Shown here: one piece after another, positions 48,641 to 62,024 of the stretch | How positions within the stretch are numbered: position 1 is the first letter of the stretch | Layout of the letters: every line of letters starts with the position of its first letter | Source of the DNA: Quercus robur | Taxonomy: Eukaryota > Streptophyta > Magnoliopsida > Fagales > Fagaceae | Assembly: GCF_932294415.1 (NCBI RefSeq) | Contig: NC_065541.1 | Span: 34,071,790 to 34,135,789 of the forward strand | DNA: 64,000 nt | Reading direction: 5' to 3' | Notes under the pieces: generated by a model | What the model saw: the letters and a program-made list of their open reading frames with translations, nothing else | Told to the model about the DNA's origin: nothing | The model's database searches: none | Made by a program: the position numbers and the translations under genes

Positions 48641-48800
48641 GGAAAAATTATTGTATATTCCCGGAGTACCATAAATGCTTACTCCCTCCTCTCACATGAA
48701 TGGTGAGTCCCACCATGAATTTAATTAGTAGGATCCACTATTCATGTGAGAGGAGGAAGTACGCATTTATGATACTTCGAGAGTTTCTAATAATTTTCCG
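48641..48800. repeat. Foldback MITE/hairpin, 160 bp
   Basis: The arms of about 62 bp are inverted copies: left ccataaatgcttactccctc then ctcacatgaatgg, right as reverse complement tcataaatgcgtacttcctc then ctcacatgaatag. The outer ggaaaaattatt / cggaaaattatt also pair. The loop is about 30 bp. No target duplication was resolved. Confidence 0.85.
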
Positions 48801-49734
48801 AAAAAAAGAGATGATGTGGTGATCATCAATACTAGTTAGCATATTAAAATCATGAAACATCCGGAACTTGAATTTGGCTGTTCAATTCTACATGGACCAT
48901 TTCTTATTATTAATTTCTACAAGATTTTTTTTTTTTTTTGAATCTTACTATTCTCTGAGTCATTGGTCGTTGAAGTTGAACAACTAGCTTTGGTAGCTGT
49001 CATATTGAAAAGATGACCTAAAATTAAAAATCTTAATTATATTCAAATGGAATATTGAATATCAGCGCACGTACTGATACCCGTGTCGATTTTAGGATTT
49101 GCCGTCAACATATATAATTATAATTTCAAATGTTTTGAACGTAGTTTTATCTTCCTACAATCCTATTTTATCCCTCTAAGGACCCATTTAATTATTTGAT
49201 TATTGATTTAATTTCTACCAAATAAACTTCATCATTACAATCAAGAAAGAATGAAATGGGTCTCCAATGGTCTAGACATGTCTGAAATGATGGGGCGTAG
49301 GTGAAGGGTCTCTCAGTTCATGAAATTAAGTGGCTTAATTCATTCAGTTAGCTGTATCATGGAATGATGTTGTTGTATGTCTACACAACAATGTCACAGA
49401 ACTAATTGGAACCAAACCCATGAAATTATTATTACAACCGAGACTTAAAAGAGAATCATTTACAGCACTGTCTTGCTCATTTACACCTTAACGCCATTAA
49501 TTTTAGCAACCCAAAAAAAAAAAAAAATGTTAATGGCATCAAATTAAGTCCATACTATTGTTTTCCTCAAAACAACCAAGTCCATACCATTGCAGCCAAA
49601 TAAATAAGATTTTTTTTTTTTGATAATTCAATAATTACAATAACGAAAGAAGGGAGTTTCAAATTATGGTTCTCTTAATAAAGGATAACATGAATTATAA
49701 GACTCTTGGTTAAATAAGAATATTTAATTAGATG

Positions 49735-49852
49735 CTAAGAGTTTTATAACTCAATTGGTTGACGCTTCCCAATCCTTCTCTCAATCCTTTTAAGAAATTC
49801 AAAAATTCAAATCTCTCTCACTATTGTAACTATTAAATTATAAATTAAAAAA
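49735..49852 (+). mobile_element. tRNA-derived SINE remnant
   Basis: A-box-like tataactcaattgg (49746-49759), B-box-like aaattcaaatctc (about 49802-49814) and an A-rich tail (aaattaaaaaaaaat) followed by a TA run. Order and spacing fit a tRNA-type SINE. Confidence 0.5.
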
Positions 49853-49904
49853 AAATATATATATATATATTTAAGTTAAGTTAATTACACCTAGCTAGTC
49901 TTTC

Positions 49905-50040
49905 TTTTTTGTTTTTGATACAAGATAAAAATTTTACTCTTGTGTAAAACTCCCTTTTTGAGACTTAAACCTCGGTCCTTCTCCCTTACACATCACAAGC
50001 ACTTATATTTGTATAATGACCATTGCGCCAAAGGTACGCG
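49905..50040 (-). mobile_element. tRNA-derived SINE, minus strand
   Basis: On the minus strand: A-box tggcgcaatggt (50017-50028), B-box gaggtttaagtctc (49962-49975), then an A-rich end (atcaaaaacaaaaaag, about 49904-49920). This is a well-preserved tRNA-like head, about 50 bp from the opposite-facing SINE at 49735. Confidence 0.6.
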
Positions 50041-50905
50041 GTGGTAATTACACCTAGTCTAAGTTCATAAGAGTTACATCATTTTTACACTGTAAATTTT
50101 AAAAAGATTTAATGGTTAAAAATAAACTATGGTCATGTCATTAGTCTTAATTTAATGTTTTACTCTTATCTCGTATTCCTAGCCTCAATAAACGCATCTA
50201 TCCTTTTCCCACTAATCAATCCTCTTTCTTTCGTAACTAAACATGCTTCCCTCTATTATCCAAAAAAAAAAAAAATGCTTCCCTCTATTACTTTCTCAAC
50301 CTCTTTATCTTTCTTATTTCTTAACAGTCCTTTTTTTTTTTATTTTACAAATTAATATAAATATCAGAGTTATTCAAATGAAAAATATAAATATCGTTGG
50401 GTTTCTAATGTCTATTTCAATTAGACTTCAATTTAAATCGGTTCTTAAAGAAAAGAAAGTACAGAATCCTTAAGGCAAAATTTTGAACTGCCTTCTTGAT
50501 GACTTTAAGGCTGACTTGATGAAACTGTTACCTCTTGAAGGATCTCCATCAAAATCATCATCACCGAATTTGATCATTTTAAATTGATGACATGGCAGTA
50601 ATTGTCTGTGCTAATTACAGTTCCTGTTTTTAGTATTTTGTTTGAACACTTTGTAAAATAGATGAGGAAAGTGACAGAGAAAAAATCGATTACAGTGAAA
50701 GACTTAATAAAGAGAGAGAAAAATAGGCACAAGAAGTATTTAATAATTATGGAGAGAGATAATAATGATACTATTAATTAGGTAAGTGATTAATGATGGT
50801 ATGAAAAAATTGTGTTTTTTTTTTAATCGCTAGATTTTTTGGAAATCTAAGGCTTAAAAAAGATGTAACTCTTGTGAAGTTACACCATGTGTAATTTGAG
50901 TCCAT

Positions 50906-50936
<31 letters not shown>

Positions 50937-50938
<2 letters not shown>

Positions 50939-51304
50939 GTTGGGTTCAAATTACACATGATGTAACTCTAAGCAATATTACACCACCCAATAACTTGTTA
51001 TAGAATTCTTATTTTAAAAATCTCACCATTGAATTACATGTTTTATATGTTTTTAACATTCTTGCCAATTTTTTTGTCAATTAGATGTTATTTATTATTT
51101 GATCCATAAACTTATCTTTTATACATTATTTTAAACTATAAAAATTTGAATTTAAACAATTGATTGATGACATAACTATTAATCTTTGATCACCATGAAA
51201 ATTTGCAAGCATAAATAATATACGAAGATAATGTAATCTAACTATAAATTTGTCAAAATTTGCATCCAATTAAAAAATATTGAGTGGTGTAACTTGAACC
51301 CAAC

Positions 51305-51306
<2 letters not shown>
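50937..51306. repeat. MITE family A, copy 3, inside a (TA)n tract
   Basis: Ends GGGTTGGGTTCAAATTACAC and, as reverse complement, GGGTTGGGTTCAAGTTACAC, 19 of 20 matching. It is flanked on both sides by long TA runs (50910-50936, 51307-51342), so the insertion site was TA. The interior is shared with copies 1 and 2 but the termini differ from theirs. Immediately left (50866-50910) lies another end-like piece, gttacaccatgtgtaatttg. Confidence 0.75.
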
Positions 51307-51342
<36 letters not shown>

Positions 51343-51344
<2 letters not shown>

Positions 51345-52890
51345 GTAGGCAAGTATCTTCTTAAGTTTCGATTCAATTTTCTCTCATAATACAGATTAGG
51401 GCTCATGCAGCTAGCCTATATCATATATATACTGAAACTTGATCTTGGCCAAATTAAAGGTGGAAAAACGCAATTATGTCGATGAATCTGATAGTTAGTG
51501 AGTAGTGGAAGTCTTGTTTGTATAAGCACCAAAGAGGTGATGATATGGTTGTGGAGGATGAAAAGGAATGGCCACCTGCCGAAATGTAATCCCTATCTAA
51601 TATCAAAAGTCAGATCCTTAAGTTCCTAGTGTGACATCAAAATTTGACGTTCTTTCCATTTTTGTTTCCCACCATACCAACAGTTTTTCTTGGGCATTTA
51701 TTCATAATCAAGAACTATTTTCCTTTAGAATGATGATACGTTGTTCAGTATTCTATAGATAATTAGTGCCTATGTTAGCTCACGTATATATCAGTACCTT
51801 CGGTCTAAAGTGGTGGCATGGCCACTGAAGCCCATATGGATGCATCCATGTTTTGAGTAGGTAAGGAGCCGTTTGGTATAGGAGTTTAAATACATATTTT
51901 TAGTTTTTAAACAATATTACATGTATTTCTACATATTTTTTCACCCATACGTATTTCAAAAAAATACAAACAATGTTACTAAAATAACGTTACCAAACTG
52001 CCCCTAAATGTTTGGACTTGACTTGGCCATAGCTACTTACAGTACGGGACCTTTTGGAACCATTATGGTTCAATGGATTAGGATATTTTTTATACTCTAT
52101 AATATTTAAAATTTTATTTATTTACTGATGAATGATGATGTGACAAAATCAAGTCCGCTAATTTAAAATAAGTGAACAAGATTTTAGGAATTTCATGAAT
52201 AAGTTATCTTAAAAACTCTAGCTAGAGATTCATAATCTGTCTAATGAACTTGACTGACTGTTGAAGTGCCATTCATTTGTATAAACCTAGTGACAAATGT
52301 ACTTATCAATGTAAATATGTAATACTTTGCAATTTTTTAAAGCGTTACGCATGCTCAAATACACGAAAAGTATCTTATAATAGAGTTTATTGAAATTTTT
52401 CTTTGGCATAATGTATGAGTTTCACGTAAAAAGGTGATCTCATGAGAGACCCCTCCAAACATGTCTAGACACACAAATTAATTAATAGAAGATCGTAACA
52501 CAGAAATCTATGCATATCCCATATATAGAGGGGAAGTGATAAAGAGAAAAATAGCACTTCTAAAGATCTGGGAGGAAAAAGCACTCAATTTTCTAAAGAT
52601 TATGAGGAAAAAAGTAGTCAAATTTTCCTCAATACGGTTCGGTGTGGCATCAAGTCTAGCACTTGAAAAGATATAGGAGAAAGGCACTCGATGTTTCAAA
52701 ATTTTGTTAGAAAAAAAAATTAATAATAATAAAGTAATCAATTTTCCGTAGCAAGTTTAGGTGTGGCATCGATTCCTTTAGACCTGAAAGGCATCTTTTA
52801 CTTTTTGTGGTTCTTGTCTACAAAGACACTTGAGTGAGATGTTGAAATATATAATAGTATTTGCTTCTCGTGGATGAAGACCCAGTAAGA
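51343..52890. other. Intergenic, nothing recognised
   Basis: AT-rich. A short imperfect direct repeat occurs at 52545-52745 (atctgggaggaaaaagcactca / atataggagaaaggcactcg, each followed by aatttt and then gtgtggcatc). No gene. Confidence 0.5.
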
Positions 52891-53328
52891 CGAGAAAGTA
52901 TATTATATTTCGATAATACCAACTTAGTATCTATTTTGGTATTTTCTACTTAATAAATGAGCGATATTTGTTTCAAAAAATCACATCAGACTACTCCAAT
53001 AAATTAATCACAATCTTCTATAAAATTAATTATTTATTGGAATAGTCTGATATGATTTTTTGAAACATGTATCACTCATTTATTAGGTAGGAAATACCAA
53101 AACAAATGTTGCTACCTAATAAATGAGCGACATTTGTTTCAAAAAATCACATCAGACTACTCCAATAAATTAATCACAATCTTCTATACTATCGGAAAGA
53201 TAAATTAATCATTTATTGGAATAGTCTGATATGGTTTTTTGAAACATGTGTCACTCATTTGTTAGGTAGGAAATACCAAAACAAATGTTGAGTTTGTATT
53301 ACCGAAACATGGTATACTTTCTCTCGTA
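52891..53328. repeat. Double foldback: two tandem hairpins inside an outer inverted repeat
   Basis: Two tandem units (52947-53112 and 53113-53291) each consist of an inverted repeat: aaatgagcgatatttgtttc ... atcagactactccaataaat, then attggaatagtctgatat ... gaaacatgtatcactcattt. Outside them the flanks also pair: gagaaagtata ... ttcgataatacc (left) and, as reverse complement, gagaaagtata ... ttcggtaatac (right). The second unit has an extra actatcggaaag insertion in its loop. The whole could fold as one long stem or as two hairpins. No coding capacity. Confidence 0.9.
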
Positions 53329-54554
53329 AGATTGCAGTAAGTCAACCTACTTTTTACAATACCTTCCACGTTGAGGGACTGATATGGGTCAACCCTTGTA
53401 AAATAAAAAAAAAATTAAAAATTAAAAAAAAAAACTTCGTGTGGAAATTTTAAATTAAGTTGTCTCTCGGTTTAACCATTGACATAACCACATGTAGCTT
53501 CAACCTAGTTGAACTCTTCTACTCATGAATCTCTTTAGTACATGATACCCAATCCGTGTCTAACACTACAACCAAAAAATTGATTAATGTAGGTTCTTGA
53601 TACAACAACTACACTAATTGCAACAAAATCTCCTCTTCACAATGTGTTCTTCCTTATGGGCAACTTTTATGCAATCGCTTAAGGCCTTCAAGTGGAAGAA
53701 TGCCCTCATGTTTAACCAATAGAGCTCCAAATATTACTCAATATATAAAAAATAATTCTTCATTTTAAAAGAAAATTAAAATAAAAAAAGAAAAATGCTA
53801 AAACTATTACAAATTTTACTGCATAACTACTGTGGCAATAAATGAGATTGGTGGATTTTAATTACCTAATAAATGCATATATAAATTGTTTTGTTGTGAT
53901 TAACGACACATCAGTTTATAAGCAATCAAATTTGTAATATCCCTAACATCACTCAAAAACATTTTTCTTCATGGGCTATGCTTTTGGTTCATTTTCTCCC
54001 AAAAACATAAAAGAAAAATCTCTCTCTCTCTCTCTCTCATCAAAGCAAAACTTATAATTTGATAAAACTTATAGCAGTCATACTTGGAAACAGATAATAC
54101 TGGTATTGTAGTATAGGTTTGTTGAAGCTCAATTTTTGTCATAGCCACATGTTATCTACTGGAGTGGTGACCTTGCTAGACCCAGGTTTGTTTGGAGAGT
54201 TGAGCTCAGAACTTGACATTGGACCGAAGAGACCAATGGATTCCAATGCACTTTTAGACTTACAAAATAGATAAAGCCCATAGTCTAAGAATCCGAGAAA
54301 ATGGTTGAAATAAATAAATAATATGTTTTGTATAATAAATTTGATTAATGGTTGAAATAAAGTAATATGTATTTAACATAATAGCTTTGATTGAATGATG
54401 ATTTAAAGATCACAATGATGTATATTGAGTGATGTCCAATATTAGATAATTAATAATTATGCGTCCAACAATGAGATGGGTTCAAAATAGTCCATGCTCA
54501 GCTTTGGTATAGTTCATATTCATCACAATAAGGTATATCCAAACAATGTATGCC
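53329..54554. other. Intergenic, nothing recognised
   Basis: AT-rich, with A runs at 53409-53432 and a CT microsatellite at 54020-54040. No coding region. Confidence 0.5.
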
Positions 54555-55155
54555 CAGGGACGGACCTAAGTGGGGGCCCGGGCCCCCCTTGGATCCAATT
54601 TTTTTATTTATTTATTTTTTTTATAGTTATAATATTTTTCACTTTTTAGGTAGCCCCCCATCCAAAACCTTAGGCCCCATTTCTCCACAATAAGCCTAAC
54701 TAGCCTTACCCAAATAGCAACTATTCAACCAAAATACTTAAAAAAAACAATAAAAATATTCACAATGGTGATTGTATTTTAGCAAAAAAAAAAACTATTT
54801 TACCACCAAAGAACCAAAAAATCATGTGTTATTGGAGAAGGTAAAGCTAAATTTTTTGTAACTACAGTAAATCGGTATAAATACCAGTTGACTGTAGCAA
54901 GTTGTTAAAAATAAAATAAAATATTTTATTAAGATTATATCTCTTCCTTCAATTAAAAAGCTCAAATTCTCTCACTTCCTTTATTATTTTAATGAATTGT
55001 TTATATTATTTTAAATGAAATTATTAAAAAAAAAAAATAGAACATTTGATATTGGATGTATTGTAAAGTGAGGTGGTAAAATAGATAAAGTAACTTTTTG
55101 AAGTACTAAAAGCTAAACATTGTTGCACCACCAATATGAATGCTCTAACTTCAAC

Positions 55156-55191
<36 letters not shown>

Positions 55192-55363
55192 TCCTAGCCA
55201 GCCTAGTATTAATTTTTTTTTTTGGTAAATGATTGTATTTTAATGTATTTAGAAACAATGATTTTGAGTATTTATAATTTTTAATACTATATGGATGCCT
55301 ATTTGGAGTTTTTTTTCTTTATACTTCGGCCCCCGCTAGCTTAAAATCCTGGGCTTATCCCTG
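54555..55363. mobile_element. Non-autonomous hAT-type element, 809 bp
   Basis: The left end is CAGGGACGGACCTA and the right end as reverse complement CAGGGATAAGCCCA (9 of 14). The flanks tgtatgcc (54547-54554) and tgtatgtc (55364-55371) match at 7 of 8. Subterminal C/G blocks (gggggcccgggcccccc; cggcccccgc) resemble those of 29739-31142, so both probably depend on the same TTF-type hAT transposase. An (AAT)n run lies at 55157-55189. No transposase. Confidence 0.78.
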
Positions 55364-55371
55364 TGTATGTC

Positions 55372-57025
55372 TAGCAATTGGGGATCAATTGATTAATTCA
55401 TATGCTTGTGGATGCAACGGAAATGGAGTCGCTGCTTAGTTTTTGCAATAGCCTAGGAATCATATATATAACATCCTTTTGAGGAAAGACATTTTGATCT
55501 TACTATCAAAGATATGGTTTGGAGTTAAGGTACGGTCTTAGGAAGGTGTTAGGCACCCAAAACCACCTAACCCTAAGGTTGTCTTCCCATCATTGTTTCT
55601 TATGTCTTGACCCTATTAAAGGCACACTCAATACTTGTATCTAACTCACACACACACTAACATGCATCTAACAAATAACATGACATCAAACATCCCTAAC
55701 TATACATCTATCATGCTCGCAAACAAAACCTACCATACATTTAATCATGCATATCACTTCATCATAGACCCTAGTGTCATATATCTAAACATGCTTCATC
55801 ATATTGCATTATAGCATACCCTAACATACATCTCATCACATAATCCTAGCATGGCATCACATATCATATCAAATAAGGTAGCAACATATGAATCATTGAA
55901 TCACAGTAAGGATATAGGCAGTAAGCACATTATATCATCATTAAAAGCATTGTATGTACACTTTGGAAATACTCAATCAAACAAGCATGTTCATCTCTAT
56001 CATCAAAGCAAGATCACTCAGCACTTATGGCATCATGCATGAGCATGTGAATGAATGATCATGGCATTGAAACAAAGAAAACACAAAATAAACTCTAATT
56101 CTAACATGTGAGACAAACCAAGCAATTAAACATGTGAAACATAGACATTGAAAGCATAAAAACATGGGAAGAGAAGCTAAACAAACAAACATGTGAAAGC
56201 AGAAACAAAATAAACAAGATAAAATAAAATTAGGGTTTCTAGGCAGTGGCCTGCGCACACAAGAACAAGCCTGCATGCACACGCAAGATTATATGTACGC
56301 AAGTTCTTGCCCAGAAACCCTGAAAACACAACCAAGCCTAAAACACTAAATCTAACATCCTAACATGCATTTTAAACATAAAAAAACGTAAACCTAAGCT
56401 AGATAAACATGTTAAAGCAAACTATAACAAGAAAAACAAGACAAACAGAAGAATTAAATAGTAGAAAAAGAAAGAAAAGAAAAAGAAGGGTTTAAAACTA
56501 ATACCTCAAAGAAAAGCTCTTCAAGCTTGATTTTTAACCATTTGCCTCAGTCAAATCTATTCACAAACCAATACGAAAGTGATTAGCAATATTAAACTCA
56601 AATATCAAGGCTAGAAAATGCCCTAATCAAAAGAAAATTGACTTAAAGGTGTTTTATGAAAAATTCCCTTTTTGATTCACTATTTCTAGTGAATCTTATT
56701 GTTTTCTCGTGAGATTTTTGTGTGTTTTGAAAATATATTATGTAAGGCTACTTATAGTGTGAAAAAAAGGGGTTTGGAACGATCCTTAGACAATGTGTGA
56801 TTTGTTCCAGACCTCAATATAAATGCAGAAAACTTGCCTTGTATAGTTTGGTGACCAAAGACTCTTATATGTGTTAGTATTTGGGCCCCAATTTATTTAT
56901 GTGGGATATGTCACGATCCTATAGACTAGGCCCTAAACTTTGCCTGGTTTGTCTTCCCCCAACCCTTAATACAATGAAATTCCTCTAGTTTCCCTCTAAT
57001 TCCCTATATTTCCTTATGTTTCCCT

Positions 57026-57106
<81 letters not shown>

Positions 57107-57850
57107 ATTTTTTCCAACCCCCTACAATGTTCACCTTCTCCTCCTCTTATAGTCTCTCCTTAGTAGAGGCGTTATCATTACTACCCCACTTGACACATTC
57201 CCACATCTATTTGAATCCCCAGGAATCCTCATGACTTTAAAGGATTCTCTTGGAACTTTTCCAGACGTCAATTAATGTTCAGTAGTGAGTTCCCCAAAGT
57301 CGTTTGACAATGTTCAGTTCCGACCTTAATTTGGTTGTCCTCTCACGACCTTTCCTTTGGCTGGCTTGTCAATATTGGGCCCAACTTGGCTTAAGCGTAA
57401 CTCTATTTCACGAAGGACTCTTGCCTATCTCCTCTGTGTCTAACTTTAGCTATATGGTCCAACCCCACTATAATGGGCCTTGGCCGCATGGGCCCCTCTC
57501 TATGTTGGGCTTTGGTGACGTGGGTCATTCCTGGTTTAGGAGCCCAAGCCCCTACATATAGTTTCTAGAAATTGCTATATGTGCACAAGATTAGGCCTGC
57601 ATACGCATGCAAAAAGCTGCGTGCACAAGCTGATTCTTGTGTGGACATAGCGAGGGTTTCCTTTAGCCTTATTTTTCAAAAATTGATTTATTTGCTCATT
57701 AAAAGTTATATTTTTCATTTTAATACTTCTCAAGTCAATTTAACTTCTAATTGGGCCCTAAACCAACCTTGGGTCTTAGAATTCAGTATCATTAGGGAAC
57801 AGGGGCCCGATTCATTAGAGGTACAAAATGCGGTATCTACAATGCTTATT
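55372..57850. other. Tat/Ogre-like non-coding retrotransposon remnant
   Basis: The start has aaatggagtcgctgc and ggtgttaggcaccc, and the end ggtacaaaatgcggtatctac, phrases common in Tat-type Gypsy elements. Between lies a purine-rich region with recurrent aaacatg/catgtgaaa words (55800-56440), a 76-bp CT microsatellite, and a C/T-rich part. No coding domain survives and no LTR borders could be set. Confidence 0.4.
57030..57105. repeat. (CT)n microsatellite, ~37 units
   Basis: Uninterrupted CT repeat of about 75 bp. A reading frame through it as alternating Leu-Ser is an artefact. Confidence 0.98.
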
Positions 57851-60800
57851 AGTGAAATCATGTTTATTAAATAGTAATATTAAAGTAATTTGCATCCAGT
57901 AATACAGTAATAATGAGTTGACACATGCTCAATAATGTAATTTCAGAGATAGAGAAATATTGACTTATCTTGCATGTTACTAATTCCTACCGTATAGTAT
58001 CAATGAACTGATGACAATCCAATAGAATGATAACCTGAGTCTAGCAATGGAGAGGCAATATACTATGATGAGTCCTTCCATGGTGACTTTAGATTGAAGG
58101 GGGAAAATGGATACAATTAGAGGGAGAGAGTGTATGTCCAGCCAAGTGCAAAGGCTAGTTAAGCTTATTCTCTTTATCTTGCATTTAAAATGAATTTTCC
58201 CATGATAATGCTCTTTAATTCTTAGAGAATTATGAGTGATATTGGCTTCCAAAAGAATGACTTTTGTAAGATAAATTTGTGCCTTCCATTACAAGGACTT
58301 TAATATGAGATCTATATGCTTTCTAGGAGAAGGGTTTTAGTATTAAAAGCTTATTTCTTCCATGAGAAGGGCTTTTGTAAGAATGTTTGATATCTCTTGA
58401 GGGGTATAGAGATGGTAAGAAATATAGATACTTTGTGGGATATAGTGTTTGTAATATGTATAGGAAATATGTATTGGAAGTTTGTATGGATACTTTGTGA
58501 GAAATGAGTTTCTAAGATATATGAGAAATATAAGAGATATGGACATCAAAGATAGTAAATATTTCCTTGACAAGTTGTAGGTGATTTTGTGTTACGGTAA
58601 TGTGTTGTGTTGCCTTCTAAGAGAGGAGATTTTGTAAGAGAAATGGAGAAGGATCTGTACTTAGGTTCATGGAGATATGGGCAACAAGATAGTAAAATTT
58701 TAGAATAAGAGAATGAGAAGGTTGTGTCTAAGATGGGTTCTAATGTGTAGGAAAAATGTGTTTAGGGCTTAACTTAGTCCTCTTTATATAGAGCAAAGTC
58801 TAAAACTAAATCAGGATTAGTTGAAGAAAAATTGCAAATAATGAAAGGTTTTTAGTAAGAATGAGTGGTTTCTTGAGTGGGTTTTGATTTTTTAGCCAAA
58901 AGAGGAAAATCTGTAAAGTTAATCGTTGTCACAGCTATCTTTGTTTAGAGTTGAAGTAGATGATATCAACTTGCTGATGTCATATTATTGGATAAAATAT
59001 TCAGCATATCTTTTATGGATTTAACTAAAAATGGTAAGATCTCTTTTGTGATATATTAGCTAGCTACTGGGATTGAGCTAATCTTTGCATTAAATGCTCA
59101 GATTTTAGGATTAATTTCAACCAATAAGATTAGAACATGCATTAAGGCTGGCTGCTAGGATTAGAATATCAGTTGGCTGGTAATGTCACTTTAGGACAAG
59201 TGTCACTTTTTGAACCCACTATTGGTTTCTACTAGCTAAGTGTCCTCTTTTGGAAATTATATGTTTGGTCCATGGTTCTATAATGATAATAATTTAGTAA
59301 GTAATAAACTAATTTGTTGATATTTAATGAAACTTTAGAGATCTAGTTATGGTCTCTTTATATTGTGACCAAATCTTGGGGAGCAAGAAGAACATTTAAT
59401 GCTGAAATCAGGCAGCTGACAAGAAATATTTTGGTTAATCTTGCATTTAATGCTAGATTATGGTAACTGGCTGAGATATTTAGGTATTGTGGGAAATTAG
59501 AGATAGCCAATCAAATTTAACCATGTTTTTGGGCTAGATTTAGTTGAAAATGGTAATATAGCTTATATGAAATAATAAGATGGTTAGATTTCCAATTTTG
59601 TATTATATGATGAGCATTAAGTTTTAGGTAAAGAGTAATAGAGAGTTTTATCATTTTAAGTGCTATGTGATATGAGATGCTTACCAAAGATTACCTATTG
59701 CATACTAACCCGTCAAAGTTTAAGGAATTGGAGAAGACATTGCCAAGCAACATGTTTCTTTTATCAACTTTAAACTATGGAGCTTTTTTGAACATACTTA
59801 TTGGCATTCCCAACCACAATTCCCAAAGTATCCTCAATGAGACTCATGAGCTTGGATCATGAGTTGCAAATGAGATGATTTGTCATAAACTTGAATCACG
59901 GGCTTTGAACCATGAGCTTTGATGTTGTTTTTTGTAAATATGAGCTTTCATTGGAGAAACCGATTTCCATGAGTATAAGAGAGATAATATGAGCCGTGAG
60001 CCTTGAATCATTGTTTGAGCTCGATCCATATAATGATGTCAATAATGTTGTTGGTCATGAGCCCAATTGATGAAGTAGAAGATCTTGTGAGCCATGACCC
60101 CAATCCATGTAGTTGAATAAAATAAAGGCTCTCTTAGGCTTTTAAGAAGATTTACCCAAAAATTAATGATAATGTTGATGTGGCATGGTTTGCCAATAAA
60201 ACAGTGCCATGTAGTGTGTGAAAAGAGTCCTCAATAAGTTTTTATCTAAACAAAAAAGAATAGCTATAGGTGGTTTGCCATCCACTCATTTTTTATTTTT
60301 TTAAAATAAAATTTTATAGTCTGAAATTTTTGTTATTGTTATATATATAAATAGAGAGAGAGAGAGAGTAGTTTGTAACAAAAAATTAAGTTTTGTGAAA
60401 CGTAAAATATCAAATAAATATATTAAGTAATTACTAATAAATAAATTTATAATTAAAATTTATAATTAAAATTGATATAATTTCATTACAATTTTTTAAT
60501 TATTATTTTCTAATATTTGGTTGCTTAACCCAATAGATAGCGCTTCTTTTAGTTGTATTATGTTAATTTTATCCAATTCATTGAATAATTTAATAAAATG
60601 ATTTTTATTTAAGATTATCAAATAATGTTATGGTTAGGTGAAGCTATAATAGTACATTTTATAAATCAGTTGCTATTGTTCTACGTATAAATAAAATATT
60701 ATTTAATTGATATTTAAATATATAAAATACTTTCAAATGCATTGAACTGGCCTCGCATAAAGATAAGAGGAAAGCCCGTGTCTGTACGCTACAATGGCTT

Positions 60801-62024
60801 GAAAGTCTCGGGAACATCCTCCATGTTGAAAACCCTCCTAGTTAAAATCTGCGTTGCTATCATACCCTCACCTACGATCAAGAAGCAAGCATCACTGTAA
60901 GAGAGGAAGAAAAATCTGCGTAGGGCAGAGGCATATAGGGTTCTATTGATGAGTAGGGTTTGGAGTGACCTCTCGCAATGTCAAAGAAAGGAAATTAATC
61001 CAATGATCATGTCAATTTGTTGATAAAAAATTCTACTTGGACCAATTCCACACAAGTGGTACATGCCCCCAAAATGCAATTTTTATTTCATCAGCATTAT
61101 TATTTCTCTGAAGTGACACACCTGATTTAAGATTTCAAATCTCAGTAGCCTCTGGATTCAGCTATCTCAGGGGTCACTTTTGAGAATTTTCCTAAGGAGG
61201 ATGTGGAAATATAAAATAAATTAATATATATGTAAAGAGGTTGAAAATATTAATTATACTAATTGACATGACAAATAAGCTTTCACAGTATGTGCATTGT
61301 AGATCGTCATTGTTAGTGTCTTCTAGATGTAGGAATGAAGAACCTATACCATGTAGTGGGTATATGTAACATCTTTCTCATAGCAGGTGGGTCGCACACT
61401 TATAATTTTTGGTGGAGAACAACTCTAGTGATTAGTGAATCCTACATGTTATATTATCTTATTCTTTTAATTATACTTAACATCACCATGCTGTACTGAC
61501 ATGAAATATAAACCTCTTTGAATTCGTTTAGCACAAAACAATTGCTATGTAGAAGAATATATCTTGTTTTTGTCTTTCAACTTTTGTTTGTTCTTTTCAA
61601 TATATGCTCTTTTAAGATGTTCCCATACGAGAACTACAAGTTTAATTTCAAGAGTAGTGTTTATCACTCGTACATTCAAACTATTTCATATTCAAAAAGT
61701 AACAAAAATTGTGACTTCGTGATTTCCAAGTAACTTATAGTTTATTTGGTAGTGACTTTTAAACAATAGTTTTTAGTGTTTAAATAACAATAATATTTCT
61801 GACATGAATTTCTATTACACTCAAACACGTATTTTCACAACGCTGAAAACTAAACAACAATACTTAAACATTGCTATAAAATGGACCCTTAAATTCACAA
61901 TTTTAGTTAATTTTTAGGATGTGTAAAATAACTTATGTACAACAAGTTTAACACTAATTTCAATATATCCAGGTAAGATTTCTCTTACTATCCTTTTTGG
62001 TAAGCAATACTACCATAAATGTCT
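57851..62024. other. Long intergenic stretch without recognisable genes
   Basis: AT-rich throughout. 58360-58560 is rich in agatatg/gagaaatat words, and 59840-60080 repeats catgagc/ttgaatcatgagc words, suggesting decayed tandem arrays. A GA run lies at 60353-60368. Short frames at 57980, 58343, 59677 and 61518 have no recognisable domains. It may be very old transposon sequence. Confidence 0.5.

Noticed and set aside
55372..56300. Possible CRISPR-like or satellite array from recurring catg words
   Set aside because: The words recur without fixed spacing or unit length, and a CRISPR array is not expected in a plant nucleus.
57016..57234. Leu-Ser repeat protein
   Set aside because: Translation of the CT microsatellite.
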